A stretch of 64,000 nucleotides of DNA from Gordonia sp. ABSL11-1 (GCF_030315685.1 NZ_JASXSI010000001.1:186001-250000), one strand, 5' to 3'; positions 6,977 through 16,850 are shown, numbered from the stretch's first letter. Translations and numbers: made by a program. Notes: generated from the sequence alone by a model not told the origin.

Positions 6977-8692
6977 TTACCAGACGCCGAGCTCGTGAGC
7001 TGCGGTCGCCATGTTCTCGATCTCCGCGAGAATTGACTCGACGGGGTCCTCGTCCTCGGGGATCGACTGGCCAAACTCGGCCTCCCACTTCGCGAAGTGG
7101 TCGCGCTCCCAATCGAGGGTCATCTTCATCGCGCGTTCGACGTGGATCTCGCCGGTCGTATCGCCGGCCACCTCGAACGAACCGCGGTCGCCCTTGTAGA
7201 AGTGGCCCGATCCCGGCCAACCGGCGACGTACGGTCCGGACGACAGCAGCTTCGCGTGCTTCTTCTTCTTGCGGACCGTCGCCCACATCGCCTGTCTCAG
7301 CACCATGAGGGAGCTGAGGGTGTAGGCCTTGCCGGGTGAATCGATGTGGTACTCGAGGTATCTCGACGATCCCGACTGCGCGACCCGGTTGATCAGCTTC
7401 ACGCTGATCCAGGCGAGGACGGTGTCGGTGTAGAACGGCTTGAGCACCGCGTCCAGCGCGCCGCCGAACGGACCGATGCCGTAGCCGAACACCGTCAGGT
7501 TGTTGCCGATGATGTCGCCGAGCGACTGGATACCGGCCGAGATCAACTCGTTCACACCGGGCATCGAGTGCCCGCCGGTGTTGATGATCGTCCCCTTCGA
7601 CGGAGTCTCGATGAACTCCGTCTCGGCCGCGCCCGGTGCGTCGGCGGGGAAGTGGACGAACGGGAAGCCCTTTGGCGTCTCGAGCATCGTGGAGAAGAAC
7701 TGTGACGGCCACGACGGGGCGCCGGAGATCTCGGTGTCGACCGACTCGACGAAGTCGTTCACGAACTCTCGGAACGTGCGGGTAAGTCCGTCGAAGATGG
7801 TGCCGCCGTTGGCCGTGCCCTCCATCTGGCCCGACTTGTCGACGATGTCGACCACGAGCTGACCCGCGTGGACACCCTGGTCGTAGGCGCCCGGCCACGG
7901 CTCCGGATCGCCCTCGCGCAGACGTCGGGTGACGACGGAGAACTCGCCGTCGTCGAGGATCGGCTTCGCCTTGTCGTGCCACTTGTCCCAGCGCGAGAAG
8001 AACATGCACCAGGTGGTGCCGGCGGCCATGTCCTGCAGGAACGACGTCGGCTTGATCACGATGTCCCACGAGGCGAAGCTCAGCGCCCCCGACAGCCAGG
8101 TGAGCGGGTTCATCGGGTCGTCGGGGATCTGCCAGATCGAGCTGTAGATCCGCCACAGATTCACGAACAGTGCCGTCTTGAGCACCCATATCGCCGGGCC
8201 CGCGAGGAGGAAGATGCGGGGGAACTGGAAGATCGCGGGTAGGAACGGATTCGACCAGCAGTCAATCCATTTCAGATTCTCGTAGTCCGTCAGGCAGGTG
8301 ATGGCGAGGACAACGCGGCCCTTCGCATCGCGGCGCACTGTCTTCGACTCGTAGCGGCCGGTGAGCCGCACCCCGTTCTTCTCGACGTCGATGTGGAACA
8401 GCTCGCCCTCGCCGCGCTGCATGGCGCCGCGGCGGTCGTTGAGCCACTGGGCGACGGGATGCTCGAACGGGATCTCGACCTCGATCGAGCCGGTGTCGTT
8501 CTCGACGTCCTCGCAGTGCAGCTTCCCGACGTCGAGCAGAAGATGCTGGAGACGCTGATGGCCATCGAAGATGAAGATGACCGGAGGAGCGTCGCGCATC
8601 TCCTGCAGCTCGCGCTCCTGCTCGAGCGTCGCCTGCCAGATCTGCTCGCACTGTTCCTCGAGGTCCGCCCCGAAGTCGACGGTCGTCGTCAC
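6977..8692 (-). CDS. Minor tail protein, ReqiPepy6 Gp37-like
   Basis: A 571-residue protein with a GTG start at 8692 overlapping the upstream stop as GTGA. The N-terminal part contains a beta-rich domain (IEVEIPFEHPVAQWL), then hydrophobic and Trp-rich stretches (FPRIFLLAGPAIWVLKTALF). A typical late part reads NLTVFGYGIGPFGGALDAV and YTLSSLMVLRQAMW. This matches the large minor tail proteins annotated as siphovirus Gp37-like, which sit right after the distal tail protein and form part of the tail tip or baseplate. Length and order fit. Family assignment is from memory of the pattern. Confidence 0.75.
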   Translation of the reverse strand: MTTTVDFGADLEEQCEQIWQATLEQERELQEMRDAPPVIFIFDGHQRLQHLLLDVGKLHCEDVENDTGSIEVEIPFEHPVAQWLNDRRGAMQRGEGELFHIDVEKNGVRLTGRYESKTVRRDAKGRVVLAITCLTDYENLKWIDCWSNPFLPAIFQFPRIFLLAGPAIWVLKTALFVNLWRIYSSIWQIPDDPMNPLTWLSGALSFASWDIVIKPTSFLQDMAAGTTWCMFFSRWDKWHDKAKPILDDGEFSVVTRRLREGDPEPWPGAYDQGVHAGQLVVDIVDKSGQMEGTANGGTIFDGLTRTFREFVNDFVESVDTEISGAPSWPSQFFSTMLETPKGFPFVHFPADAPGAAETEFIETPSKGTIINTGGHSMPGVNELISAGIQSLGDIIGNNLTVFGYGIGPFGGALDAVLKPFYTDTVLAWISVKLINRVAQSGSSRYLEYHIDSPGKAYTLSSLMVLRQAMWATVRKKKKHAKLLSSGPYVAGWPGSGHFYKGDRGSFEVAGDTTGEIHVERAMKMTLDWERDHFAKWEAEFGQSIPEDEDPVESILAEIENMATAAHELGVW

Positions 8693-9618
8693 GCGACCTT
8701 CTCCAATCCCCACGGGCGCGACCAGGCGCGCGGCTGGACCAGCTCAGCGCGAGCGCCTCCGGACGGCGCCTCGGTGACCGAGATCGGCAGCAGCGTCTTC
8801 GGGGTGTAGGGCGGGATCTCGTGCTGCACCCAGTTGCCGTTCATCCGGCCGAGGAAGTTCGCGCCCGTCGCCGCCTTCGCGTGCAGGCCCTTGCGGTCCC
8901 GGCTGATCGTCACGCCGCCGTCGGTGTCGAGGATCTTCGGCAACGGGATCGTCCGGTTCGCCTGGGCGCCGGCAGGGACGCGTTTGTTCGGCTCGCCCTC
9001 CCACGACGGATCGGGGATGGTCCACTTCCCGCGGGTGAGCTTCCACGTGATCCGCATCGGCTGATCGGTCGGGTTGCTCACCTCGATCTGCCCCGAGCCC
9101 GAGGTGCCGGTCGTCTCGAAGAACGTGGTGCGGGGCTTGCCCATCCACATCGGATTGCCGGCGCGCAGCTTGTAGACGATGTTGAAGTACTCGTCGGCGA
9201 GCGGGTCGTCGCCGAGCTCGACGTCGGGCACCTCGTACATCTGGACCGTGAGCATCCGAATGCCCGACAGCTTCGTCTTCACCACCAGGCGGGCGTGCTG
9301 AAAGTTCTTGTCCCACGCGTCGCGGTGCATGGCGAACGCGAGCCGGAAGTTCGATTCCAGCCGCCCAGCCTCGAGGTTCGGGAAGTCGTCCTCGAACACG
9401 TGGAACCCGAGTAGCATCTCGCGGATCCCGTACGCCGTGTGCTCCCAGGTGCCGCCGATCTCGTCGGCATCCTCACTCCACTCCTGGGTGATGGGGGCGT
9501 CGTAGATTCCGTCGACCTGCTCGTCGGTGATGATCACGCCCTGGCGGCCCATGTTCGTCCCGGCGAGATCCCAACGGGTGCGGTCACACCCGAGCAGGCT
9601 GATGTCGATACGGCTCAT
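8689..9618 (-). CDS. Distal tail / minor tail protein
   Basis: A 309-residue protein, the first gene after the tape measure, overlapping it by ATGA. It has an alternating beta-strand pattern with DISLLGCDRTRWDLAG at the N-terminus, WEHTAYGIREMLLGFHVFED, and a Dit-like two-domain layout with a second half beginning near FFETTGTSGSGQIEV. In siphoviruses this position encodes the distal tail protein that caps the tail tube and anchors the baseplate. The assignment rests on synteny plus the overall fold pattern. Confidence 0.75.
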   Translation of the reverse strand: MSRIDISLLGCDRTRWDLAGTNMGRQGVIITDEQVDGIYDAPITQEWSEDADEIGGTWEHTAYGIREMLLGFHVFEDDFPNLEAGRLESNFRLAFAMHRDAWDKNFQHARLVVKTKLSGIRMLTVQMYEVPDVELGDDPLADEYFNIVYKLRAGNPMWMGKPRTTFFETTGTSGSGQIEVSNPTDQPMRITWKLTRGKWTIPDPSWEGEPNKRVPAGAQANRTIPLPKILDTDGGVTISRDRKGLHAKAATGANFLGRMNGNWVQHEIPPYTPKTLLPISVTEAPSGGARAELVQPRAWSRPWGLEKVA

Positions 9619-12600
9619 CCGTTGCGAACCCTTCCTCCAGAGCGGCGACGGATGAGGGTCTGCTTCGCCCTACGGTCGCGTCGGTAGTACTCGTCCTCGT
9701 CGCGGAACGTCGCGTTGGTGATGAGGGTGATTCCGCGACCACTGCGGCCGCCGCCGGCGTCACCGTCGATCGCGTGGTGGACGGCAGCGAGGGTGTCGGA
9801 TGCGCCTTCCCATCCGGCCAGCGCGGAGAGCAGGTCCTCGGGCTCGAACGGCAGGATCGTCTCGTCGTGGCCGAGCTCGTTGAGCGTGAGCGTCGGACCC
9901 TGCCCCAGGCGGCCGCCGACGTCGTACCACCCCTTGTTCAGGTGGTGCTCTTTCGCCTTCGTCGGGGTGCCGTACCGCGGGCTGCCGACGTAGCTGTCGA
10001 ACACCTTCCCCTGCGACATCGGGTCGGGTGTCGGGGCGATGCCGGCGGCCGACCACACCTCGGGGCTGTACTGGCCGAGACCGTAGTACTTGCCGTTGCG
10101 CGCCTCGGGATTCCAGGTCGACTCCTTGTCGACGATCCAGTCGGTCGCCGCCCACTGCTCGCCCGCCCGCCACGCCTGCCGGATGCCCGAGCGGAACGCA
10201 TCCTTGATCGCGTTGCCTGTCGACGGGGTGCCCGCACCGGCACCGCCGCCGGGGCCGAGGTCCTGACCTGGCGCCGGTCGTGTCGTGCCGGGATCGGTGA
10301 TGGTCGGTGCACCACCGGGTGATGTGCTGCCGCCCTGCTGCTTCGACATCGCCGTCAGCCGGTCGTACTCCTGCTTCTTGGTCAGCTCGTCGTTCTCGTG
10401 TTTCGACCGGAGCGTCGCGAGGTCGCCCTCGTACTTCGCCTTGAGTTCGGCGGCGCGCTGTTCGTACTGCTCCTTGGAGAGCTGACCCGCCTTCTTCTGC
10501 TCCTGCAGCGCCTTCCGGTCGGCGTCGTAGCGGACCTTCCGGTTGGCCCGCTCGGTGTCGTAGGCCTGATCGCGACCGAGCTTCTCCTGGTTGTACTTCT
10601 GCTCCATCGCAAGCAGCGCCGACTGATTCTGTTGCTTCGACCCGAGATCGTCGGTGCCCGTCTTGCCGGTCGCCTGGTCGTACTTCGCCTTCGCCTCGGC
10701 GATCTGGCGGTCACGCTCCTGCTGCTTGGCGAGTTCGTCGGTGTCGTGCTTCGCCTTGAGGTCGGCGATCCGGCGATCGTGCTCAGCCTTGTCGATCTTC
10801 TTGAACGTGAGGTCGTCATCGATCTTCTGCTTCGCGGCCTCGTAATCCTGGTCGCGCTGCAGCTTCTGGGCCTCGTACTCGTCCTTGATCGACTTCGTCT
10901 GCGAGTCGCGCTCGTCCTGGAGTCGCTGGCGCTCCTCCTTCGAAAGCTTCGGGCCTGAGGTGGTGCCGCTGGCGTCGCCACCACGGTTCTGCGCGTTCTC
11001 GTACTCGACGATCGCCTGCAGCCAGCCCGGCTGATCGTTGACGTTGAGCGTCGTGAATACGTCGGCGAGCTGGCCCTCGAAGAACGCACCGATCGCGGAG
11101 CCGAATCGAGACGAGATGCTGTTGCCGGTGCCGGTCGTCGACGATCCACTGCCGGCACCCATGCCGCCACCGTTGGCGCCGTACTGGTAGCCGGCGCCCG
11201 GAGGCAACTGGACCCACGTGCCGTCGGGGCGCTGCACCCAGCCGCCGTCGTCGTTGCCCGGGTCGCTCCACGGCTGCGCCATACGCAGGAACGCATGGTT
11301 GGTGAACTGCGGGCTGTTCGGATCGGCAGCGGCACCACCAACCTGGCCGTTGCCGCGGCCGCCACCCATCTCGACGTTGGTCCCGTCGGGCAGCCTTCCC
11401 GCGGTGTGCCCACCGCCGGGCCCGCCGTTGTACCAGCCGAAGATCAGATCTCCCGACGATCCCGCTCCGGGCTGGAAGCCCATCTGCGCCAGCGCGTCCT
11501 GCTGACTCGCCGTCGCGAACCGACCACCCCATGGGTCCAAGCCCACCGCGTAGCGCGCGATCGCCGACATTGCTCCGGAGCAGTCGCCCCAGTGGACCCC
11601 ACCCCAGACATACGGCGATCCCTCGAGCCCGTTCTCGCGAGGGAACCGGTTGACCTCGTCGGCCGTACGGAAGCCGCCGTTGGCGAACGTTGCGATGCGA
11701 TCGATGCCGGTCGCGGCGAGCAGGCGCGATGTCGCATTGCTGGCGACGGCACCGAGGAGGCCAGACACGTTCGTCGGCAACTGGTCCTGCGGGACGAGGG
11801 CGTACCCGAAGAGGTTGGCGACAGTCGCGAGGATGTCGGTCGATCGCTTGCGCTTTCCCTGGGCGAAAGGAATCCACGCCTCTGCTGTGGTTTCACCCTC
11901 GGCGACGCGCGCCGGGCCCGCGGGAGTCGTGACGAGTTGCCCGTTGCCGGAGCCGCGCATGATCAGCGGGTCGGTCAGCGCCCGCATCCCGCCCTGTGCG
12001 AAGGCGGCGATCCGACGGCCATCGCGCCCGTAGTCGATACCGCCGTCCGCGCGACCACCTGCGATGCGGTTGCCGTTCTGATCCACAGCGGACGAGCCGC
12101 CGTTGACCTGACCGGGAGCGGCCTGGATGGTGCGGACGTCAATCAGTGCGATGCGGGTTCGCGCGGTGTCGTCGAGGCCCTTGTTGACGATCCCGAGCTT
12201 CTCCATGATCTTCTGGATCTCGAGATTGACCTGAGGGTTTGCGGTCGTCTGACTGAGGGTTGTGAGTTCGGCGACCGACACCTGCTTGCCCTGCAGGAGC
12301 TTGTCGATGATCAGACCGGCCTCGGGGGAGACGGCCGTGCGGTCGAGCCCCGCGAGCGCGTCGCGGGCAGCGACATCCTTCGCGTCGAACATCGACTTGT
12401 TCAAGTCGATCTGCGGATTCGCCTTCAACGCGTTGAGCACACTGACGTTCTGGCTGACCAGAAGGATCTTCGCCCGGGCGTCCGCATCGTTCGCCGTGAT
12501 GGTCACCATGCCGTTCTTCGGCTGGGCCACTTCGATGTTCATCCGCTCCAGCGCGGCTCTGGTCTCCTTCGTGACCGCGGACTCCTCGACAGTCAGCGTC

Positions 12601-15530
12601 TTCTTCTCGGGCGTCTCGGCCCACTTCTGGCTGATCGCCGCGAGCTGTTGCGTCGCCTCCGGAGCACCCTTGAGCGCGACGGTGATCTCGACGTCATCCA
12701 GGCCGAGCTTGTCGGCGGCCGCGCGGATCTCCTCGGCGCTCAGTCCGTATTGGGTGGCGAGCTGCTGCAGCGCCTGCTGGTTGAGCTTGTTCCGCTCGGT
12801 CATGTCGGCACCGGATGCTGCCGCCGACTGCGTCGCATCGACGATCGACATCAGCGACTCGCGCAGCGCGGCACCGTTCGCCGTCGTGGTGTTGACGCCC
12901 AGCTCGTTGTCGAGCAGGGCGCGGCCGAAGCCCTTCGTCTTGTCGATCGCCTCCTGCGTCCGCTCGGCGACCTGGCGCATGACCTCGTTGTGCTGGGCGA
13001 TCGCCTCGCCCTTCGAGCGAGCCGGATTGAGCGCGTCGAGCGCCGCCTTGAGTGCCTTCGTCTTGTCGCTCGCCGACGACGACTTGTCGCCGAGGATCCG
13101 CATCGCCTCACCGAGCTCGGTGACACCGGGAGCGACCCGGCTCGCGACGTCACGCATCTGCTCGAACGCGGTGCGCTGCTTCTCGACCCAGGGGAGCGCC
13201 GACGCGCCATCCTCGCCCAGCCCACGGAGCTTCTCGCGCAGCGTCTCGTATGCCCCCGCGCTGCCGGTGATCTGCAACGCGAAGCTGCGGTCGCTGATCC
13301 CGAGCTGATCGAGCGCGCGCTTCGCCTCGGTCGCGCTGGTCGCCGCCTCGTTGACCGCGCTCGTCTTGTCCTTGTCGAACGAGCCGGAGAACGAGAAGAC
13401 CTTGTCCCACCAGCTCATGTGTTTGTCGGCGGTTGCGTCGAGCTCGGTGCGGTAGTTGGCGAGCACCTTGCCCTGCGCACTGAGGACGTCGTCGTTGACA
13501 GCGCCACGGCTGGCCAGCAGCGCCTCGTTCAGCTCGACCTGCGAGTCGGCCGACGCCTTCACCGCCTGCTCGTAGGCCCGCTGCTGTTCACGCGCCTCAG
13601 CCGTCTTGGACGCGATGGTGGCGAGCAGCACGCCCGCACCCATCAGGGCGACGTTCCATGGTCCGCCGAGAACCGAGACGAGACCCGAGCCGGCCGACTT
13701 GAGACCGGACAGCGCGCCAGACGCCGAGATGCCGTTGCTCCGGAGCACCTGCAGGTGTGCGCCGGCAGTCGAGATCGACGGATTCGCCTGCCGCACATAG
13801 TCGAGCGAGGTGCGGTACGCGCTTCCGAAGCCCGAGGCCGAAGTGCCAGCGTCACGCAGGTTCGACACAAGCGGCGACAGCGCGCCGTTCGCCGTGGTGA
13901 CGTAACCGGGGATCGTCTTGAATGCGAGCCACCCGGCGACGAACGCGGTGACGAGTGCCTGGTTGTCGCGCAGGAATCCGGCTGTCGCCGACAGCAGCGG
14001 GTTGATGGTCTCCAGGACCGCCGCGCTCGTCTCGAGCGTCGTGAGGAACAGTTGCCAGCCAGAGACGCCGATCGCTGCCGATGCCTGTCCCAGTGCCGTC
14101 GCGATGTCGAGCAGGCTCGGACCGAGGTCGCTCACCGCGGAGTAGTACGCCTTGAATGCTCCAACGGCACCGTCGATCGCACCCGAATCACGCAGGGCGT
14201 CGATGCCCTCCTTGATCTTCGGGCCCCACTCGTCGAACACCTTCGAGTCGAGAGACTGGGCGAGCTGCTGAATCTTCGGGGTGGCCGAGTCCACCCCGCC
14301 CGTCATGCTGGTGAGCCAGCCGGGGACCCGGGCGAATGTGGGGGACAGGGCAGCGGCGCCGATACGGCCCATAGCAGCGCCGAGGTTGTCCCACGCGCCG
14401 CGGACCGTCGAGGAGCCGATCGTCTTGGCGGCGCCGCCGATGTTCTTCTCGATCGCGCGGAAGTAGGTCGCCGAGTCGACCTTGCCCTTGGACACCATGT
14501 CCTTGAGTTCGGCGGCGCTGACGCCCATCTCCTGCTGGAGCCACTGGTAGATCGGGATGCCGCGGTCGGCGAGCATGTTCAGGTCGCCGGTGTAGGCGAC
14601 GGTGCCAGTCTGGACCTTGTTGAGGATCGAGCCCATCTCGTTGAGCCCGACACCGGCGATCGCCGCGGCGTCGGCGGTCATCCCGAGGTACTTGGTGAGC
14701 TGCTCGCCCGGCTTGATGCCGGCGGCGACAGCAGACGCGGCGATGTTCGCGGCGTCACCCAGACCGTACGAGGTGCCCTTCACCGAGGCGAGGGCCGAGT
14801 CCATGATCTTCGCCGTCGACTGCGTCGAATGGCCGAGCGCGGTGAGCTTCCCCTTCGCGTCGTCGATCGCGGTGAGCCGCTGCAGCCCCTTCGAGAAGGC
14901 GACACCCACCGCGGCGCCACCGGCCGCACCGACCGCGGCCGCACCGACCTTGAGGACGCCGAGACCGGCGACGAACCGGTGTCCGGCCGACGAGCCGGAC
15001 GTCTCGGCTACTGCAGCGATCTGTTGCAGTGAGCCTGTGGTGGAGCGGCTGGCGGCCTGCGCCTCCGTGCTGACGGACCGGAGGCCGAGACCGAGACGCC
15101 GAGAGCCGGTCTCAGCCGCCCGCGTGGCATCCGTGGCGCGCTTCTGCGCCGCGGTCATGTTGTCCAGCGCGGTGCGGGCGTTGAGGACGGCGTCGCGCTC
15201 GCGGTTGCGAGAGGCGGTGACCCGCTCTTGCTGGGCCAGCCATCGCGATCCGGTTGTGATCCCCTTGGCCTGCAGCTCGTTGAGCTTCTCGACCTCGACC
15301 GCGCGGCGGGCGGCGGCGGCCCGCGCGGTCTCGTTGAACTTGCGGTGCTCCTTGGTGGCCTGGGCGAGGCCCGACTCGGCCACCTTGACGCCATCGGTGA
15401 TGCCCGCCGCCAGCTGCTGGCCGGCGGTGCGACCCGCAGTCTTGAACCCGCCGAGCTCCTTGTTCATCGTGGCGGTGGTGCCACGCATCGACGGGATGAC
15501 CTGCAAGGTCGCGTAACCGATGGTCGTCAT
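9615..15530 (-). CDS. Tape measure protein with NlpC/P60-like and transglycosylase-like domains
   Basis: This is the longest gene, 1971 residues, starting MTTIGYATLQVIPSM. The N-terminal 150 residues are helical and charged. A hydrophobic core region follows (about 195-215, with further segments at 500-560). Around residues 1290-1400 there is a cysteine-peptidase-like module with GDCSGAMSA near 1316 and GGGHTAGRL near 1375. Residues about 1525-1735 form a very charged coiled coil built of DRDQ/KAKHD/EL-type units. A lysozyme/SLT-like segment with ESTWNPEARNGKYYGLGQY lies near 1800. Tape measures set tail length; at about 0.15 nm per residue this would predict a tail near 250-300 nm. The hydrolase modules probably assist penetration of the cell wall. 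Confidence 0.93.
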   Translation of the reverse strand: MTTIGYATLQVIPSMRGTTATMNKELGGFKTAGRTAGQQLAAGITDGVKVAESGLAQATKEHRKFNETARAAAARRAVEVEKLNELQAKGITTGSRWLAQQERVTASRNRERDAVLNARTALDNMTAAQKRATDATRAAETGSRRLGLGLRSVSTEAQAASRSTTGSLQQIAAVAETSGSSAGHRFVAGLGVLKVGAAAVGAAGGAAVGVAFSKGLQRLTAIDDAKGKLTALGHSTQSTAKIMDSALASVKGTSYGLGDAANIAASAVAAGIKPGEQLTKYLGMTADAAAIAGVGLNEMGSILNKVQTGTVAYTGDLNMLADRGIPIYQWLQQEMGVSAAELKDMVSKGKVDSATYFRAIEKNIGGAAKTIGSSTVRGAWDNLGAAMGRIGAAALSPTFARVPGWLTSMTGGVDSATPKIQQLAQSLDSKVFDEWGPKIKEGIDALRDSGAIDGAVGAFKAYYSAVSDLGPSLLDIATALGQASAAIGVSGWQLFLTTLETSAAVLETINPLLSATAGFLRDNQALVTAFVAGWLAFKTIPGYVTTANGALSPLVSNLRDAGTSASGFGSAYRTSLDYVRQANPSISTAGAHLQVLRSNGISASGALSGLKSAGSGLVSVLGGPWNVALMGAGVLLATIASKTAEAREQQRAYEQAVKASADSQVELNEALLASRGAVNDDVLSAQGKVLANYRTELDATADKHMSWWDKVFSFSGSFDKDKTSAVNEAATSATEAKRALDQLGISDRSFALQITGSAGAYETLREKLRGLGEDGASALPWVEKQRTAFEQMRDVASRVAPGVTELGEAMRILGDKSSSASDKTKALKAALDALNPARSKGEAIAQHNEVMRQVAERTQEAIDKTKGFGRALLDNELGVNTTTANGAALRESLMSIVDATQSAAASGADMTERNKLNQQALQQLATQYGLSAEEIRAAADKLGLDDVEITVALKGAPEATQQLAAISQKWAETPEKKTLTVEESAVTKETRAALERMNIEVAQPKNGMVTITANDADARAKILLVSQNVSVLNALKANPQIDLNKSMFDAKDVAARDALAGLDRTAVSPEAGLIIDKLLQGKQVSVAELTTLSQTTANPQVNLEIQKIMEKLGIVNKGLDDTARTRIALIDVRTIQAAPGQVNGGSSAVDQNGNRIAGGRADGGIDYGRDGRRIAAFAQGGMRALTDPLIMRGSGNGQLVTTPAGPARVAEGETTAEAWIPFAQGKRKRSTDILATVANLFGYALVPQDQLPTNVSGLLGAVASNATSRLLAATGIDRIATFANGGFRTADEVNRFPRENGLEGSPYVWGGVHWGDCSGAMSAIARYAVGLDPWGGRFATASQQDALAQMGFQPGAGSSGDLIFGWYNGGPGGGHTAGRLPDGTNVEMGGGRGNGQVGGAAADPNSPQFTNHAFLRMAQPWSDPGNDDGGWVQRPDGTWVQLPPGAGYQYGANGGGMGAGSGSSTTGTGNSISSRFGSAIGAFFEGQLADVFTTLNVNDQPGWLQAIVEYENAQNRGGDASGTTSGPKLSKEERQRLQDERDSQTKSIKDEYEAQKLQRDQDYEAAKQKIDDDLTFKKIDKAEHDRRIADLKAKHDTDELAKQQERDRQIAEAKAKYDQATGKTGTDDLGSKQQNQSALLAMEQKYNQEKLGRDQAYDTERANRKVRYDADRKALQEQKKAGQLSKEQYEQRAAELKAKYEGDLATLRSKHENDELTKKQEYDRLTAMSKQQGGSTSPGGAPTITDPGTTRPAPGQDLGPGGGAGAGTPSTGNAIKDAFRSGIRQAWRAGEQWAATDWIVDKESTWNPEARNGKYYGLGQYSPEVWSAAGIAPTPDPMSQGKVFDSYVGSPRYGTPTKAKEHHLNKGWYDVGGRLGQGPTLTLNELGHDETILPFEPEDLLSALAGWEGASDTLAAVHHAIDGDAGGGRSGRGITLITNATFRDEDEYYRRDRRAKQTLIRRRSGGRVRNG

Positions 15531-16482
15531 GCACGCCCCCTTCCTTGTGCTCGGCGCTGCTCGTGTCGCAGCCGTGCTCGTTCGAGCGACGCCTTGCGTT
15601 GCTGTTTGCGCCGACTACCTCGGCGTTTGTTCAGGGCGGTCTGGATCGGGTGAGCATCGGCGGCCTTCTTGCCCCAGCGCGCCTTGCCGGTGATGGTCCA
15701 GAGGTCGGCGGTGAGCCGCTCGAGTCGGCTCAGCGGTCGAACGCCGCCGTTGAGCGCGGTGGCGAGTTCGGAATCGTCACGGGCCCTGAGCTTCTCGACG
15801 ATGATGTGCAGCCGCCGTGCGCTGAGATCTCCCCGCCAGAGGTCGAGCAGGTCGAGCGCCGGATAGAAGTGGAGGATGTCGAGCTCGACCTCGTCGCCGT
15901 ACCAGAGGAGTACGGCGACGAGGTTCCTCAGTTTCCCGAATCGGTGCCCAGGCCAAGGGCTTTGGTCAGCGCCGACATGAGCGGCGGCGCGACGTCCTTG
16001 TGCTTGGGCTGCATGATGTCGAGGTAACGATCGAACTCCGCGTCGCCCAGTAGGAAGATGAGACCCTCCTCATCGCGCCCCTGGGCGAACCGCCGCATGA
16101 CGCGGCCGTCCCACTCTCCGATGTTGCGCGGGATCTTCGTGGCGAAGGTGAGCTTGCGCTCGACGGCCTTCTGCTGGACCTTCCCGTCGACCACCGCCGG
16201 CGAGCCGTTCTTGAGGACAGGCTCGTTGACCTCGACCGTCTTCTCGATGACCAATTCGACCGAGTCGTCGTCGCTGGTGGCCTCGTCGACGCGCGCGTCG
16301 TCGGCGGCCTCTGCGGTTTCCTGATCGCGTTCGGGCTCGGCCGCCGGCTCCTTCTTCGATGCCGACTTCTTCGCCGGGGCGCGCTTGGCTGGAGCCTTCT
16401 TCGCGGGTGCCTTCTTCGGCTCCGCGGTGTCGTCGACGTCGTTGTCGTCCTCGAACTGCTCGAAGTCCTTGTCGGTGGTCAT
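15527..16482 (-). CDS. Tail assembly chaperone G-T fusion made by -1 frameshift
   Basis: The upstream frame (184 codons) ends LGTDSGN then TGA. One base back, an open frame continues for 134 codons (LRNLVAVLLWYGDEVELDIL onward) and ends with TGA at 15527-15529, overlapping the tape-measure ATG. The fusion would be about 318 residues. The T part is Arg/Lys-rich at its C-terminus (RRGSRRKQQRKASLERARLR). This is the standard lambda gpG/gpGT arrangement: both products bind the tape measure and help tail-tube assembly. The downstream frame has no good start of its own, which supports frameshifting. Confidence 0.88.
15928..16482 (-). CDS. Tail assembly chaperone G product
   Basis: A 184-residue protein starting MTTDKDFEQFEDDND at ATG 16482; the start overlaps the upstream stop (ATGA). 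The first 25 residues are acidic, followed by a PAKKAPAKRAPAKK-type Lys/Pro/Ala stretch and then an acidic linker. The folded part starts near ELVIEKTVEVNEP and contains IPRNIGEWDGRVMRRFAQGRD. It lies between the major tail protein region and the tape measure, exactly where gpG homologues are found. Most ribosomes would terminate here, and a minority would frameshift to give G-T. Confidence 0.85.
   Translation of the reverse strand: MTTDKDFEQFEDDNDVDDTAEPKKAPAKKAPAKRAPAKKSASKKEPAAEPERDQETAEAADDARVDEATSDDDSVELVIEKTVEVNEPVLKNGSPAVVDGKVQQKAVERKLTFATKIPRNIGEWDGRVMRRFAQGRDEEGLIFLLGDAEFDRYLDIMQPKHKDVAPPLMSALTKALGLGTDSGN
15931..15937 (-). promoter_or_regulatory. Slippery heptamer GGGAAAC for -1 frameshifting
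   Basis: Read on the minus strand in the G frame the heptamer is split G GGA AAC, followed directly by TGA. This fits the X XXY YYZ rule, with X=G, Y=A and Z=C. Slipping one base back re-pairs GGA/AAC as GGG/AAA and continues into CTG AGG, opening the T frame. The stop codon immediately after the site should promote pausing. I did not identify a clear downstream pseudoknot by eye. Confidence 0.85.
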
Positions 16483-16802
16483 GAGGTTGCAGCCTTTCGT
16501 TCGGTGGAGGTGCGCCAGATGTGCGGCGCGAGAGCGGCGAGCACGGGCCCCGCCGCGGTATCGGTAAGCCCGCCGTCGCGGGTCAGTTCCGAGTAGAGAG
16601 TGCGGATCTCGGTGGCAACCGAAGACAGAGATGCCGTCGCCTGCTCTGCGGCCTGCTCGGTCGCGACCTCGGCGGCCGAGCTCTCGATCGCCTTCGCCGC
16701 CTTGCGACGCGCGTACGGGGTGATCGGCGCGCCCGCTTCGATGAGGCCGGATGCCTCGGCGACGGTCCGGATCTCGTCGTCGGTGGGGATGCGTTGTCGC
16801 AT
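16479..16802 (-). CDS. Hypothetical tail-operon protein
   Basis: A 107-residue protein starting MRQRIPTDDEIRTVAEASG at ATG 16802, with GAGAGGA 8-9 nt upstream. It is almost entirely helical and Ala/Glu-rich (KAIESSAAEVATEQAAEQA) with a C-terminal LAALAPHIWRTSTERKAA. It follows the major tail protein and a hairpin, and its stop overlaps the chaperone start by 4 bp. I do not recognise the family. A role in tail assembly is only suggested by position. Confidence 0.6.
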   Translation of the reverse strand: MRQRIPTDDEIRTVAEASGLIEAGAPITPYARRKAAKAIESSAAEVATEQAAEQATASLSSVATEIRTLYSELTRDGGLTDTAAGPVLAALAPHIWRTSTERKAATS

Positions 16803-16850
16803 CGGGGGATTCCTCTCGTGCAGCCTGCAGCCGGTTGCAGCCGGGGCCGA

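Noticed and set aside
11295..15032. A 1245-codon open frame on the plus strand opposite the tape measure gene
   Set aside because: It is very Arg/Asp/Val-rich with no domain, and lies exactly antisense to a well-supported protein. Long antisense frames are expected at this GC content.
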